Under the pieces are notes generated by a model. The model was not told the origin of the DNA, searched no databases, and was given only the letters and a program-made list of their open reading frames with translations. Positions 1 through 7,869 of a stretch of 7,896 bases of DNA are shown piece by piece. How positions within the stretch are numbered: the stretch's first letter is position 1; every line of letters starts with the position of its first letter. A program made the translations under genes and the position numbers. The DNA comes from JBQCHF01 sp051953655 (GTDB lineage: Bacteria > Actinomycetota > Actinomycetes > Motilibacterales > Motilibacteraceae). The stretch covers positions 1 through 7,896 of the forward strand of contig JBQCIO010000169.1 in the NCBI GenBank assembly GCA_051953655.1, read 5' to 3'.

Positions 1-1221
1 GCCCTGCGAGCGCGCCGGCCGCAGCCCCGTCACCAGCGCCAGCAGCACGACGACCACGCCGTAGCCGGTGGCGGTGGTGCGCAGCCCGAGCCCGGGCGTC
101 ACCGCACCGGCCACGACCGCGGGCACGCTGAAGGACAGGTAGCCGGCCACGAAGATCGCCGCGAACAGCTCGGCGCGCTCGTGCGGTGCGGCCAGGGCGG
201 CCAGCGAGCGGAACGCGCCGAGGAACGCCGGGCCGAACCCGGCTCCGGCCACCGCGGTCCCGGCGAAGAAGCCGGGCAGGCTGCCCAGGGCCAGCGCGGC
301 CAGCGTGAGCGCGGTGCCCACGGCCAGCAGCAGCGCGCCGCCGGTCATGACCCGCCGCGGCGGCACGTCCCGGACCAGCGCGCCGGCCAGCGACGCCGTG
401 GCCATCAGCGTGGTGATGACCAGCCCGCCGGTGAGGCGGCTGTGGGCGTGCAGCACGCCCAGGGCGAGCGAGGGTCCGAGGGAGAGGTAGAGCCCGCCGA
501 TGGCCCAGCCGGCCACGATGGCCGGGGCGGCGGCGAGGAAGTGGGGACGGGCGTGGGCGGGCACGCCGACGCGCGGGCGCAGCGAGCGCAGCGCCCCGGG
601 CCGGCGCCCGACCGTCTCGGGCAGCACGAGCACGGTGCCGGCCAGGGCGGCCAGCAGGGCGGCGAGGGTGGCGAAGACCGGGCCGCTGGGTGCGGCCATC
701 GCCTGGATGACGAGGCCGGAGCCCAGCGCGCCCACGGCCAGGCCGACGGTGGCGCCGACGCTGTTGAGCAGCGAGCCGAGCGTGGGCCGGTGCGGCGGCT
801 GCAGGTCCACCAGGTAGGCGCTCACGACGCCGAGCGCGCTGCCGGTGGCGAGCCCCTGCACGATCCGGGCCAGCAGCAGGCCGGGCACGCCGTCGGCGGT
901 GAGGAACACGAGCATCGCGACGGCGTCGAGCGCCAGCGCGGCGGCGAGCACGGGGCGGCGGCCGAGGTGGGCGGACAGGCCGCCCACCGTGAGCAGCGCG
1001 CCGAGCAGCGCGACGGCGTAGACGCCGAAGACCAGCGTGAGGGTGGTGGCCGAGAAGCCGAAGCGGTGCTGGAAGACGACGTAGAGCGGGGAAGGCGCCG
1101 CTGCGGCGGTGTTGAGCGTGAGCAGGGCGGCGAGCACGACGCCGAAGGCGCCGGCGCGGGGGAGCCGGCGCCAGGTCCTGGCACGGGGCGGCGGGGCAGC
1201 CGGCTGCTGGGTCTTCGTCAT
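1..1221 (-). CDS. MFS transporter, C-terminal end cut by the window edge
   Basis: An inner-membrane carrier of the major facilitator superfamily, probably a drug or small-molecule exporter; the substrate is unknown. The frame is open from the ATG at 1221 to base 1 with no stop (407 codons), so only a few C-terminal residues are likely missing, since the family usually has about 400-420. The protein shows a basic N-terminus, then alternating hydrophobic segments consistent with about twelve membrane spans and a longer arginine-rich central loop near residues 203-227. A motif A-like loop is at residues 81-90 (GGLSAHLGRRP), but the usual acidic residue is absent. A motif B-like R-x-x-Q-G-x-x-x-G is at 119-127. 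The start is supported by AGGAGG (plus-strand CCTCCT at 1230-1235) eight bases upstream. It is divergent from an ArsR repressor, with a palindrome 20 bases before the start, so repression by that neighbour is inferred. Confidence 0.88.
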   Translation of the reverse strand, partial: MTKTQQPAAPPPRARTWRRLPRAGAFGVVLAALLTLNTAAAAPSPLYVVFQHRFGFSATTLTLVFGVYAVALLGALLTVGGLSAHLGRRPVLAAALALDAVAMLVFLTADGVPGLLLARIVQGLATGSALGVVSAYLVDLQPPHRPTLGSLLNSVGATVGLAVGALGSGLVIQAMAAPSGPVFATLAALLAALAGTVLVLPETVGRRPGALRSLRPRVGVPAHARPHFLAAAPAIVAGWAIGGLYLSLGPSLALGVLHAHSRLTGGLVITTLMATASLAGALVRDVPPRRVMTGGALLLAVGTALTLAALALGSLPGFFAGTAVAGAGFGPAFLGAFRSLAALAAPHERAELFAAIFVAGYLSFSVPAVVAGAVTPGLGLRTTATGYGVVVVLLALVTGLRPARSQG

Positions 1222-1240
1222 CGTGACGACCTCCTCGGAT

Positions 1241-1260
1241 GGTTCGAGAGTTCTCGAACC
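1241..1260. promoter_or_regulatory. palindromic operator candidate between MFS and arsR genes
   Basis: Perfect 9-base arms, GGTTCGAGA and TCTCGAACC, flank a 2-base centre (GT at 1250-1251). The site lies just upstream of the MFS Shine-Dalgarno and 62 bases before the arsR start. Its position and symmetry suit a dimeric winged-helix repressor such as the adjacent ArsR protein. Binding is inferred, not shown. Confidence 0.6.
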
Positions 1261-1289
1261 GTCGCCTCGGTCGCACTCTTCCCGATCGG

Positions 1290-1303
1290 TCGACTTTTGT
1301 CGA
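1290..1303. promoter_or_regulatory. second, weaker operator-like site near the arsR promoter
   Basis: The inverted repeat TCGAC-TTTT-GTCGA shares the TCGA-N6-TCGA layout of the palindrome at 1241-1260. The two centres are 46 bases apart. The site lies just upstream of a candidate -10 element for arsR, so occupancy could autoregulate the repressor. TCGA is a common tetramer in such DNA, so chance is possible. Confidence 0.35.
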
Positions 1304-1308
1304 ACTGT

Positions 1309-1314
1309 TACCGT
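1309..1314 (+). promoter_or_regulatory. candidate -10 element for arsR (possibly leaderless)
   Basis: TACCGT fits the actinobacterial TAnnnT -10 pattern and ends seven bases before the arsR ATG at 1322. That places the likely transcription start at or next to the start codon. No Shine-Dalgarno is visible before this ATG, which fits a leaderless message. I see no convincing -35 box. Confidence 0.35.
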
Positions 1315-1321
1315 CGACGGC

Positions 1322-1642
1322 ATGGCACCCCGTCGGCTCGAGCACCCCGAGCCGGGCCAGATCCGCCTCACCGAGGTCCTCTTCGCGCTGAGCGACCCGG
1401 CTCGCCTCGCCATCGTGCGCCAGGTGGCGGAGAGCCCGATGCCCGCCGCGGCCTGCGGCGAGATCGAGCCGGACATGGCCAAGTCGACCCGCTCCCACCA
1501 CCTCAAGACGCTGCGCGAGGCAGGGGTCATCCGCAACGAGCCGCACGGGCGCGAGCGCTTGCTCACCCTGCGCCGGGACGAGCTCGACGCGCTCTTCCCC
1601 GGGTTGCTCGACGCCGTGCTGGCGGCACCGGCGACGGGGTGA
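1322..1642 (+). CDS. ArsR/SmtB-family transcriptional repressor
   Basis: A 106-residue winged helix-turn-helix DNA-binding protein of the ArsR/SmtB type, a normal length for the family. The N-terminal helix carries the typical LSDPARLAIVRQ stretch (residues 23-34). The recognition region KSTRSHHLKTLREAGVI (54-70) and the wing with RERLLTLRRDELD (77-89) follow. The only cysteine is Cys45 and the ELCVCDL-type metal motif is absent, so a metal ligand is unlikely; the true signal is unknown. Open frame extends further upstream, but the homologous region and the drop into intergenic sequence favour the ATG at 1322. The gene is divergent from the MFS transporter and convergent with the unknown gene at 1656-2285 (13-base gap). 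The likely role is repression of the transporter and of itself. Confidence 0.88.
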   Translation: MAPRRLEHPEPGQIRLTEVLFALSDPARLAIVRQVAESPMPAAACGEIEPDMAKSTRSHHLKTLREAGVIRNEPHGRERLLTLRRDELDALFPGLLDAVLAAPATG

Positions 1643-1655
1643 GAGCGGCCCGGTG

Positions 1656-2285
1656 TCAGCGCCGGTCCAGCACCTCCGCCGGGCCGGTCACCACGCGGAC
1701 CCAGGTGGACTCGGGGTCCAGGCCGCGCAGCGGGGTGAGGTCGACGACGGCGGTCTCGCCGTTGGGCAGGGGCTCCTCGCTGGTCCAGCCGCCGCGCAGC
1801 GCCAGCAGGGTGCCGAGCGGCATCCCGGCCGGGCGGCGGACGCCGGGCACGGGCTCGGTCCACGACGTCGGGTCGTCCAGGTCGAGCAGCTCCACCCGCA
1901 CCTTCCAGTCCCGTGCTCGGTCCTCGGCCGCGTAGGGCTCGGCGACGTCCTGCACCGGCAGCGGCGCCGGGTCCAGCCACCGGACCTCGTGCAGGCGGCG
2001 CTCCCGGTAGGCGCCCACCGCGTCCTCCTGGCCGGCGAACGGCGGCGGGCAGGGCACCGGCCGAATCGCCGTCTCGACGTCGTCGGCGACGAACTCGGCA
2101 CCCACCTCCACCCGCGCGTCGGAGGGGACGGTGCGGGCGACGGCTCGCAGGTCGACGGGCACCCGCCCGGCCCCGTGCGGCAGCGTCAGGCGCAGCACGT
2201 CGCCGTGGCGCTCGCGCAGCTCCCGGACGGTGTGCCCGCCCGGCTCGTCCGGCCGCAGCACCCGCACGTAGCGTCGTACCTGCAC
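1656..2285 (-). CDS. conserved-looking protein of unknown function, 209 residues
   Basis: I do not recognise this protein. It starts at GTG 2285, with a GGGAG Shine-Dalgarno (plus-strand CTCCC at 2293-2297) seven bases upstream, and ends at TGA 1656-1658. Codons are strongly G/C-ending from the start, unlike the overlapping open frames, so it is very probably real. The product looks soluble: charged, rich in Arg, Asp, Glu, Pro and Val, with one cysteine (in the PVPCPPPF stretch) and no signal peptide or membrane segment. It has no nucleotide-binding loop, and no metal-binding Asp/His signature of the kind found in formimidoylglutamase (HutG). It lies 130 bases downstream of hutI on the same strand, so it could be read through from the hut operon or have its own promoter. 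A role in histidine degradation cannot be claimed. Confidence 0.7.
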   Translation of the reverse strand: MQVRRYVRVLRPDEPGGHTVRELRERHGDVLRLTLPHGAGRVPVDLRAVARTVPSDARVEVGAEFVADDVETAIRPVPCPPPFAGQEDAVGAYRERRLHEVRWLDPAPLPVQDVAEPYAAEDRARDWKVRVELLDLDDPTSWTEPVPGVRRPAGMPLGTLLALRGGWTSEEPLPNGETAVVDLTPLRGLDPESTWVRVVTGPAEVLDRR

Positions 2286-2415
2286 GTCGGCTCTCCCGTC
2301 GGTCGTGCTCGTCAGTCCAGCGTGTCGGCGGTTGCGACGCTACGGATCGTCGCCCGGCCGGGCCAGGGGACGAGGGTCCCGTCGCGGCTCGTGCGCAGGG
2401 ACCGGGTCGGCCGGC

Positions 2416-3578
2416 TCAGACGATCCGCACGCCGTCCTTCCACACCTGCTGCACCAGCGGCACGCCCGGGCGGTAGGCGAGGTGGACGTAGGAGGGGGCC
2501 TCCAGGACGACGAGGTCCGCGCGTGCGCCCGGCCGCAGCACGCCGACGTCGTCGCGGCGCAGCGCCTTCGCCCCGCCCGCGGTGGCCGCCCACACGGCCT
2601 CGGCCGGGGTCATGCCCATCTCGCGCACCGCCAGCGCGATGCAGAACGGCACCGACGTCGTGTAGGAGGATCCGGGGTTGCAGTCGGTGGCCAGGGCCAC
2701 GGTGACCCCCGCATCCAGCAGCCGACGCGCGTCTGGCCACGGCGAGCGGGTGGAGAACTCCGCGCCTGGCAACAGCGTCGCCACCGTGCCGCTGTCCTGC
2801 AGCGCGTCGACGTCGGCGTCGGTGAGGTAGGTGCAGTGATCCGCGCTGGCGGCACCGAGCTCGCACGCCAGCTGCACGCCCGGCCCTGGACCGAGCTGGT
2901 TGGCGTGCAGGCGGGGGAGCAGGCCGGCCTTCATCCCCGCGGTGAGGACCGCACGGCACTGGTCGGCGTCGAAGGCGCCGCGCTCGCAGAAGGCGTCGAC
3001 CCACCTGGCATGGGGCGCGCACGCCTCGAGCATCGGGCCGGTGACGACGTCGACGTACTCCGACGGGTCGTCGTAGCCCACGGGCACCACGTGAGCGCCG
3101 AGGAAGGTGGTCTCCTCGCTCAGCCGGCGGGCGACAGCCAGGGAGCGGGCCTCGTCCTGCACGGTGAGTCCGTAGCCGCTCTTGATCTCCGCGGTGGTGG
3201 TGCCCTGCCGGTGCATCTCGGCCACCAGTGCCGACGCCCGGGTGAACAGCTCGTCGTCGGTGGCGGCCCGGGTGGCCGTGACGGTGGTGCGGATCCCTCC
3301 GGCTGCGTAGGACTTTCCGGCCATCCGCGCGGCGAACTCGGCCGCCCGGTCGCCGGCGAACACCAGGTGCGCGTGGCTGTCCACGAAGCCGGGCAGCACG
3401 ACAGCCCCGCCGACGTCGACGGCGTGGTCCGCGACCGGTGCCGCTGACGCGGGTCCCACCCAGACGACCCGACCCTCGTCGAGCACGACCGCGGCGCCGG
3501 TGAGCAGCCCGAGCGGGGAGCCGTCACCAACTCCCGAGTCGTTGGTGACGAGCTCTCCGATGTTGCGTAGGAGGATGC

Positions 3579-3582
<4 letters not shown>
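2416..3582 (-). CDS. hutI: imidazolonepropionase
   Basis: Third step of histidine degradation: opens the ring of 4-imidazolone-5-propionate to give N-formimidoyl-L-glutamate in the cytoplasm. The 388-residue protein is close to normal family length and is a metal-dependent amidohydrolase. Visible ligands are His70 and His72 in DSHAH (68-72), His226 in LHANQL (225-230), His249 in ADHCTYL, and Asp300 in ATDCNPGS. The conserved KSGYGL is at 134-139. The GTG start at 3582 overlaps the hutU stop codon in GTGA (3579-3582). There is no good Shine-Dalgarno, so translation is probably coupled to hutU. The frame stays open far upstream through hutU, but that stretch is out-of-frame hutU and is not part of this protein. 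A 10-base-pair hairpin lies within codons 11-21. Confidence 0.96.
3522..3550 (-). other. strong inverted repeat within the 5' end of hutI
   Basis: Perfect 10-base arms, CGTCACCAAC (3522-3531) and GTTGGTGACG (3541-3550), flank a 9-base loop. In the hutI message the hairpin begins about 33 bases after the start codon. It could slow ribosomes or affect mRNA stability between hutU and hutI, or simply reflect the VTNDSGVGD coding sequence. It has no T-run, so it is not a standard terminator. Confidence 0.5.
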
Positions 3583-5237
<1,655 letters not shown>

Positions 5238-5256
5238 CGGGAGCCTCCTGGGCGCC

Positions 5257-5287
5257 GGTCGCATGATCACCTGGATCGCTTGATCAC
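5257..5287. repeat. two tandem TGATCAC-centred direct repeats between hutH and hutU
   Basis: GGTCGCATGATCAC (5257-5270) and GATCGCTTGATCAC (5274-5287) match at 12 of 14 positions with a 17-base period, in the 85-base gap between hutH and hutU. Each contains the palindrome TGATCA. Twelve bases of the second copy (GCTTGATCACGG, 5278-5289) recur inverted at 7790-7801. This could be a regulator site or a member of a dispersed intergenic repeat family; I cannot decide between these. Confidence 0.5.
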
Positions 5288-5322
5288 GGGAATTGCATGT
5301 GACGAATGGGTTTCTCGGGGAT

Positions 5323-6903
5323 TCAGTGCAGGGGCCCGGTCACGGACTCGGCGGCCGCGACGAGGGCGCCGCTGCGCACGAGCTCCACGGTGGCCTCGAT
5401 CTCGGGCGAGAGGTGGCGGTCGGGGCCGGGGCCGGCGACCTCCTGGCGCAGCCTCGCCAGCACCGCGGCGGTGGCCGGGGCGGGCGTGAGCGGGGCGCGC
5501 AGGTCCAGGGCGCGGGCGGCGGTCAGGATCTCCACCGCGAGCACGCGGGTGAGGCCGTCGACCGCGCGGCGCAGCTTGCGGCCCGAGCTCCAGCCCATCG
5601 ACACGTGGTCCTCCTGCATCGCGCTGGAGGGGATGGAGTCGACGCTGGCCGGCACCGCCAGGCGCTTGAGCTCGGAGACGATCCCGGCCGCGGTGTACTG
5701 GGCGATCATGTGGCCGGAGTCGACGCCGGGGTCGTCGGCGAGGAACGGCGGCAGCCCGTGGCTGCGGGCCTTGTCCAGGAACCGGTCGGTGCGACGCTCG
5801 CTCATGCTGGCGACGTCGGCCACCGGGATGGCGAGGAAGTCCAGCACGTAGGCCACCGGGGCGCCGTGGAAGTTCCCGTTGCTCTCCACCCGCCCGTCCG
5901 GCAGCACCACCGGGTTGTCCACGGCGGCGGCCAGCTCGCGGGAGGCGACCAGCCGGACGTGGGCCAGCGTGTCCCGGGCCGCGCCGTGCACCTGGGGGGC
6001 GCAGCGCAGGGAGTACGCGTCCTGCACCCGGGTGTCCTCCGGGCCGCGGTGGCTGGCCACGATCCCCGAGCCCTCCAGCAGCAGGCGGAGGTTGGCCGCG
6101 CTCTCGGCCTGGCCGGGGTGCGGGCGCAGCGCCTGCAGGTCGGCGGCGAAGACGCGGTCGGTGCCGAGGAGCCCCTCCACGCTCATCGCGGCGGCGAGGT
6201 CGGCGGTCTTGAGCAGCACCTCCACGTCGGCGGCGGCCAGGCAGAGCATGCCGAGCATCCCGTCGGTGCCGTTGATGAGGGCCAGGCCCTCCTTCTCGGC
6301 CAGCTGCACCGGCTCGATGCCCGCCTCGGCCAGGGCGTCGGCGGCCGGGCGCAGGGTGCCCGCGGCGTCGCGGACCTCGCCCTCGCCCATCAGCGCCAGG
6401 GCCACGTGGGCCAGCGGGGCGAGGTCGCCGGAGCAGCCCAGGCTGCCGTACTCGCGCACCACCGGGGTGATGCCGTGGGCGAGCAGCGCGGCGAGCGTCT
6501 GCGCGGTGCGCGGACGCACCCCGGTGCGGCCGGTGGCGAGCGTGGACAGCCGCAGCAGCATCAGGGCGCGCACCACCTCGCGCTCCACCTCCGGGCCCGA
6601 CCCGGCGGCGTGCGACCGCACCAGGCTGCGCTGCAGCTGCGCGCGCAGCTCGGGGGCGATGTGCCGGGTGGCCAGCGCACCGAAGCCGGTGGAGACGCCG
6701 TAGTGCGGGTGCGGGTCGCCGGCCAGCGCCTCCACGGCGGCGCGGCTCGCCTCGATCGCCGCGACCGCCTCGTCGGTGAGCCGGGGCGGCGCGCCGTGCC
6801 GGGCCACGGCGACGACGTCGGGCTCGCTCAGCGGGCCCGGGCCGACGTCGACGACGTCCGGGGTCAGGTCCTCGGGGGCGGGCGCGCTGGTGGTGGCGGT
6901 CAC
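5323..6903 (-). CDS. hutH: histidine ammonia-lyase (histidase)
   Basis: First step of histidine degradation: removes ammonia from L-histidine to give trans-urocanate, using the self-formed MIO cofactor. The 526 residues span the full family length. Features in order: YGVSTGFG with catalytic Tyr68 (68-75), the MIO tripeptide Cys157-Ser158-Gly159 within GSLGCSGDLAPL (153-164), NGTDGML (211-217), QDAYSLRCAPQVHG (294-307), DNP (329-331), SNGNFHG (341-347) and QEDHVSMG (430-437). The tripeptide is Cys-Ser-Gly where pseudomonad enzymes have Ala-Ser-Gly. The GTG start at 6903 has a poor Shine-Dalgarno. A GGAG better spaced for an ATG at 6911 opens only a three-codon frame whose stop overlaps this GTG. 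It is first in the hut operon and divergent from an IclR regulator, with a palindrome 56 bases upstream. Confidence 0.97.
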   Translation of the reverse strand: MTATTSAPAPEDLTPDVVDVGPGPLSEPDVVAVARHGAPPRLTDEAVAAIEASRAAVEALAGDPHPHYGVSTGFGALATRHIAPELRAQLQRSLVRSHAAGSGPEVEREVVRALMLLRLSTLATGRTGVRPRTAQTLAALLAHGITPVVREYGSLGCSGDLAPLAHVALALMGEGEVRDAAGTLRPAADALAEAGIEPVQLAEKEGLALINGTDGMLGMLCLAAADVEVLLKTADLAAAMSVEGLLGTDRVFAADLQALRPHPGQAESAANLRLLLEGSGIVASHRGPEDTRVQDAYSLRCAPQVHGAARDTLAHVRLVASRELAAAVDNPVVLPDGRVESNGNFHGAPVAYVLDFLAIPVADVASMSERRTDRFLDKARSHGLPPFLADDPGVDSGHMIAQYTAAGIVSELKRLAVPASVDSIPSSAMQEDHVSMGWSSGRKLRRAVDGLTRVLAVEILTAARALDLRAPLTPAPATAAVLARLRQEVAGPGPDRHLSPEIEATVELVRSGALVAAAESVTGPLH

Positions 6904-6958
6904 GGGCTCATTCCACGCTCCGTACCGACCTCCGCGCGACGGCTCCGGCAGACTGAGC

Positions 6959-6974
6959 GTCTGAGATCTCAGAC
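6959..6974. promoter_or_regulatory. perfect 16-base palindrome, likely operator of the IclR regulator
   Basis: GTCTGAGATCTCAGAC reads identically on both strands and abuts the Shine-Dalgarno of the IclR gene, 56 bases upstream of hutH. An extra CAGAC at 6949-6953 gives a second inverted pairing with GTCTG (6959-6963). The core TCTG-N2-AT-N2-CAGA agrees with the HutR operator shape I recall from Corynebacterium hut genes. It is expected to control both divergent genes; binding is inferred. Confidence 0.65.
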
Positions 6975-6983
6975 AGGAGGACG

Positions 6984-7766
6984 ATGGGGAGCAGCTCGAG
7001 CGTCCCGGCGGCCAGCGCCGCCCTGCGGGTGCTGCGCGCGCTCTCCGCGGCGCCGGGGCCGATGACCGCCGCGGCGGTGGCCCGGACGGTGGACCTGCCC
7101 CGGTCCTCGACCTATCACCTGCTGTCGGTGATGGCCGACGAGGGCTTCGTCGTGCACCTGCCCGAGGACCGCCGCTGGGGACTGGGGGTGGCCGCCTTCG
7201 AGGTCGGCTCGGCCTACCTCCGGCACGACCCGCTCGAGCGGCTGGCGCGCCCGCTGCTGGCCCGGCTGGTCGACGACGTCGCCGCGCTCGCCCCGGCCGT
7301 CGGGCAGCTCGGCGTGCTGCACGGGCGCGAGCTGGTCTACCTGCTGCGCGAGACCCCGCGGCGCCCGGTCACCTTGGTCACCGACGTCGGCGTGCGGCTG
7401 CCCGCCTCGCTCACCGCCTCGGGCCTGAGCCTGCTGGCCGGGCTGCCGGCGGCGCAGGTGCGCGCTCTGTTCCCCGACGCCGGCGCGCTCCTGCGCCGCA
7501 CGGACGCCGGCCCGTGCTCGCCCGGAGAGCTGCGCCGCGAGCTGACGCAGGTGCGCCGGCGCGGCTGGGCGCAGGAGGACGGCTGGGTGACCGAGGGCTA
7601 CGCCTCGGTCGCCGCGGCCGCCCACGACCACACCGGCCGCCCGGTGGCCGCCTTCGCGCTCACCTTCCGCCGCGAGTCCCTGGACCCGGCGCGCTGGTCC
7701 GAGCTGGCCGCTGCCGCGCAGTCCGCCGCCACCGCCCTCACCGCGCGTCTCACCCCCCGCCGCTGA
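6984..7766 (+). CDS. IclR-family transcriptional regulator, probable hut regulator
   Basis: A 260-residue regulator of typical IclR length. The N-terminal winged helix-turn-helix spans roughly residues 10-65, with the recognition stretch TAAAVARTVDLPRSSTYHLLSVMADEGFV (28-56). The rest is the IclR effector-binding domain, including ASLTASGLSLLA at 141-152, the region usually reading HATAxGKALLA in the family, and the C-terminal GYASVAAAAHDHTGRPVAAFALT (205-227). The ATG at 6984 follows AGGAGG at 6975-6980 by three bases, a short but common spacing in actinobacteria. It is transcribed away from hutH, with a shared 80-base gap and a perfect palindrome touching its ribosome binding site. This suggests control of hutHUI and of itself in response to histidine or urocanate. 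HutR is a fitting name by context, but the ligand is not shown by sequence. Confidence 0.93.
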   Translation: MGSSSSVPAASAALRVLRALSAAPGPMTAAAVARTVDLPRSSTYHLLSVMADEGFVVHLPEDRRWGLGVAAFEVGSAYLRHDPLERLARPLLARLVDDVAALAPAVGQLGVLHGRELVYLLRETPRRPVTLVTDVGVRLPASLTASGLSLLAGLPAAQVRALFPDAGALLRRTDAGPCSPGELRRELTQVRRRGWAQEDGWVTEGYASVAAAAHDHTGRPVAAFALTFRRESLDPARWSELAAAAQSAATALTARLTPRR

Positions 7767-7789
7767 CCCCGCCCCCCCAGCCCCTCCTG

Positions 7790-7801
7790 CCGTGATCAAG
7801 C
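7790..7801. repeat. inverted third copy of the TGATCAC repeat
   Basis: CCGTGATCAAGC is the exact reverse complement of bases 5278-5289 in the hutH-hutU gap. It lies 24 bases after the iclR stop codon and just outside the presumed insertion-sequence end. Confidence 0.4.
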
Positions 7802-7814
7802 AAGAAAGGTGAAG

Positions 7815-7846
7815 CGTTGGCGGCCTCTAGCGGTGGATGCAACACC
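7815..7846 (+). repeat. putative left terminal inverted repeat of the insertion sequence
   Basis: The stretch includes CGGCCTCTAGCGGTGGATGC followed by AACACC. It sits directly before the transposase leader, as expected for an IS30-type left end. The partner repeat is not in the window, so the outer limit is approximate. Confidence 0.45.
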
Positions 7847-7869
7847 CTGTGCTCTGGAGGTGGGTGTTG
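7840..7869 (+). promoter_or_regulatory. hairpin enclosing the transposase Shine-Dalgarno
   Basis: CAACACCC (7840-7847) pairs perfectly with GGGTGTTG (7862-7869) around a 14-base loop that holds GGAGGT (7856-7861). The first base of the GTG start is the last base of the stem. Such a structure could limit transposase translation, particularly from read-through transcripts. It is deduced from pairing only. Confidence 0.45.

Noticed and set aside
1311..1320. CCGTCGACGG palindrome just before arsR as a third operator
   Set aside because: Spacing differs from the two TCGA-N6-TCGA sites, and a 10-base GC-rich palindrome is weak evidence on its own.
181..1935. 584-residue plus-strand open frame
   Set aside because: It lies antisense to the MFS gene, then crosses arsR out of frame. 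Its Arg/Gly/Ala/Gln-rich composition is typical of a GC-rich shadow frame.
2352..2380. GC-rich inverted repeats downstream of hutI (GCCCGGCCGGGC at 2352-2363 and GGGAC-GAGG-GTCCC at 2367-2380) as a terminator
   Set aside because: Short stems and no T-run on either strand; such palindromes are frequent by chance in DNA this GC-rich.
5264..5270. Earlier hutU starts at 5264 (ATG) and 5270 (GTG)
   Set aside because: They sit within the TGATCAC repeat and lack a Shine-Dalgarno, while the ATG at 5237 has an ideal AGGAGG.
5293..7065. 590-residue plus-strand open frame
   Set aside because: Antisense to the full, motif-complete hutH; composition is typical of a shadow frame.
6969..7799. 276-residue minus-strand open frame
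   Set aside because: Antisense to the IclR gene, Gly/Arg/Gln-rich, no family features.
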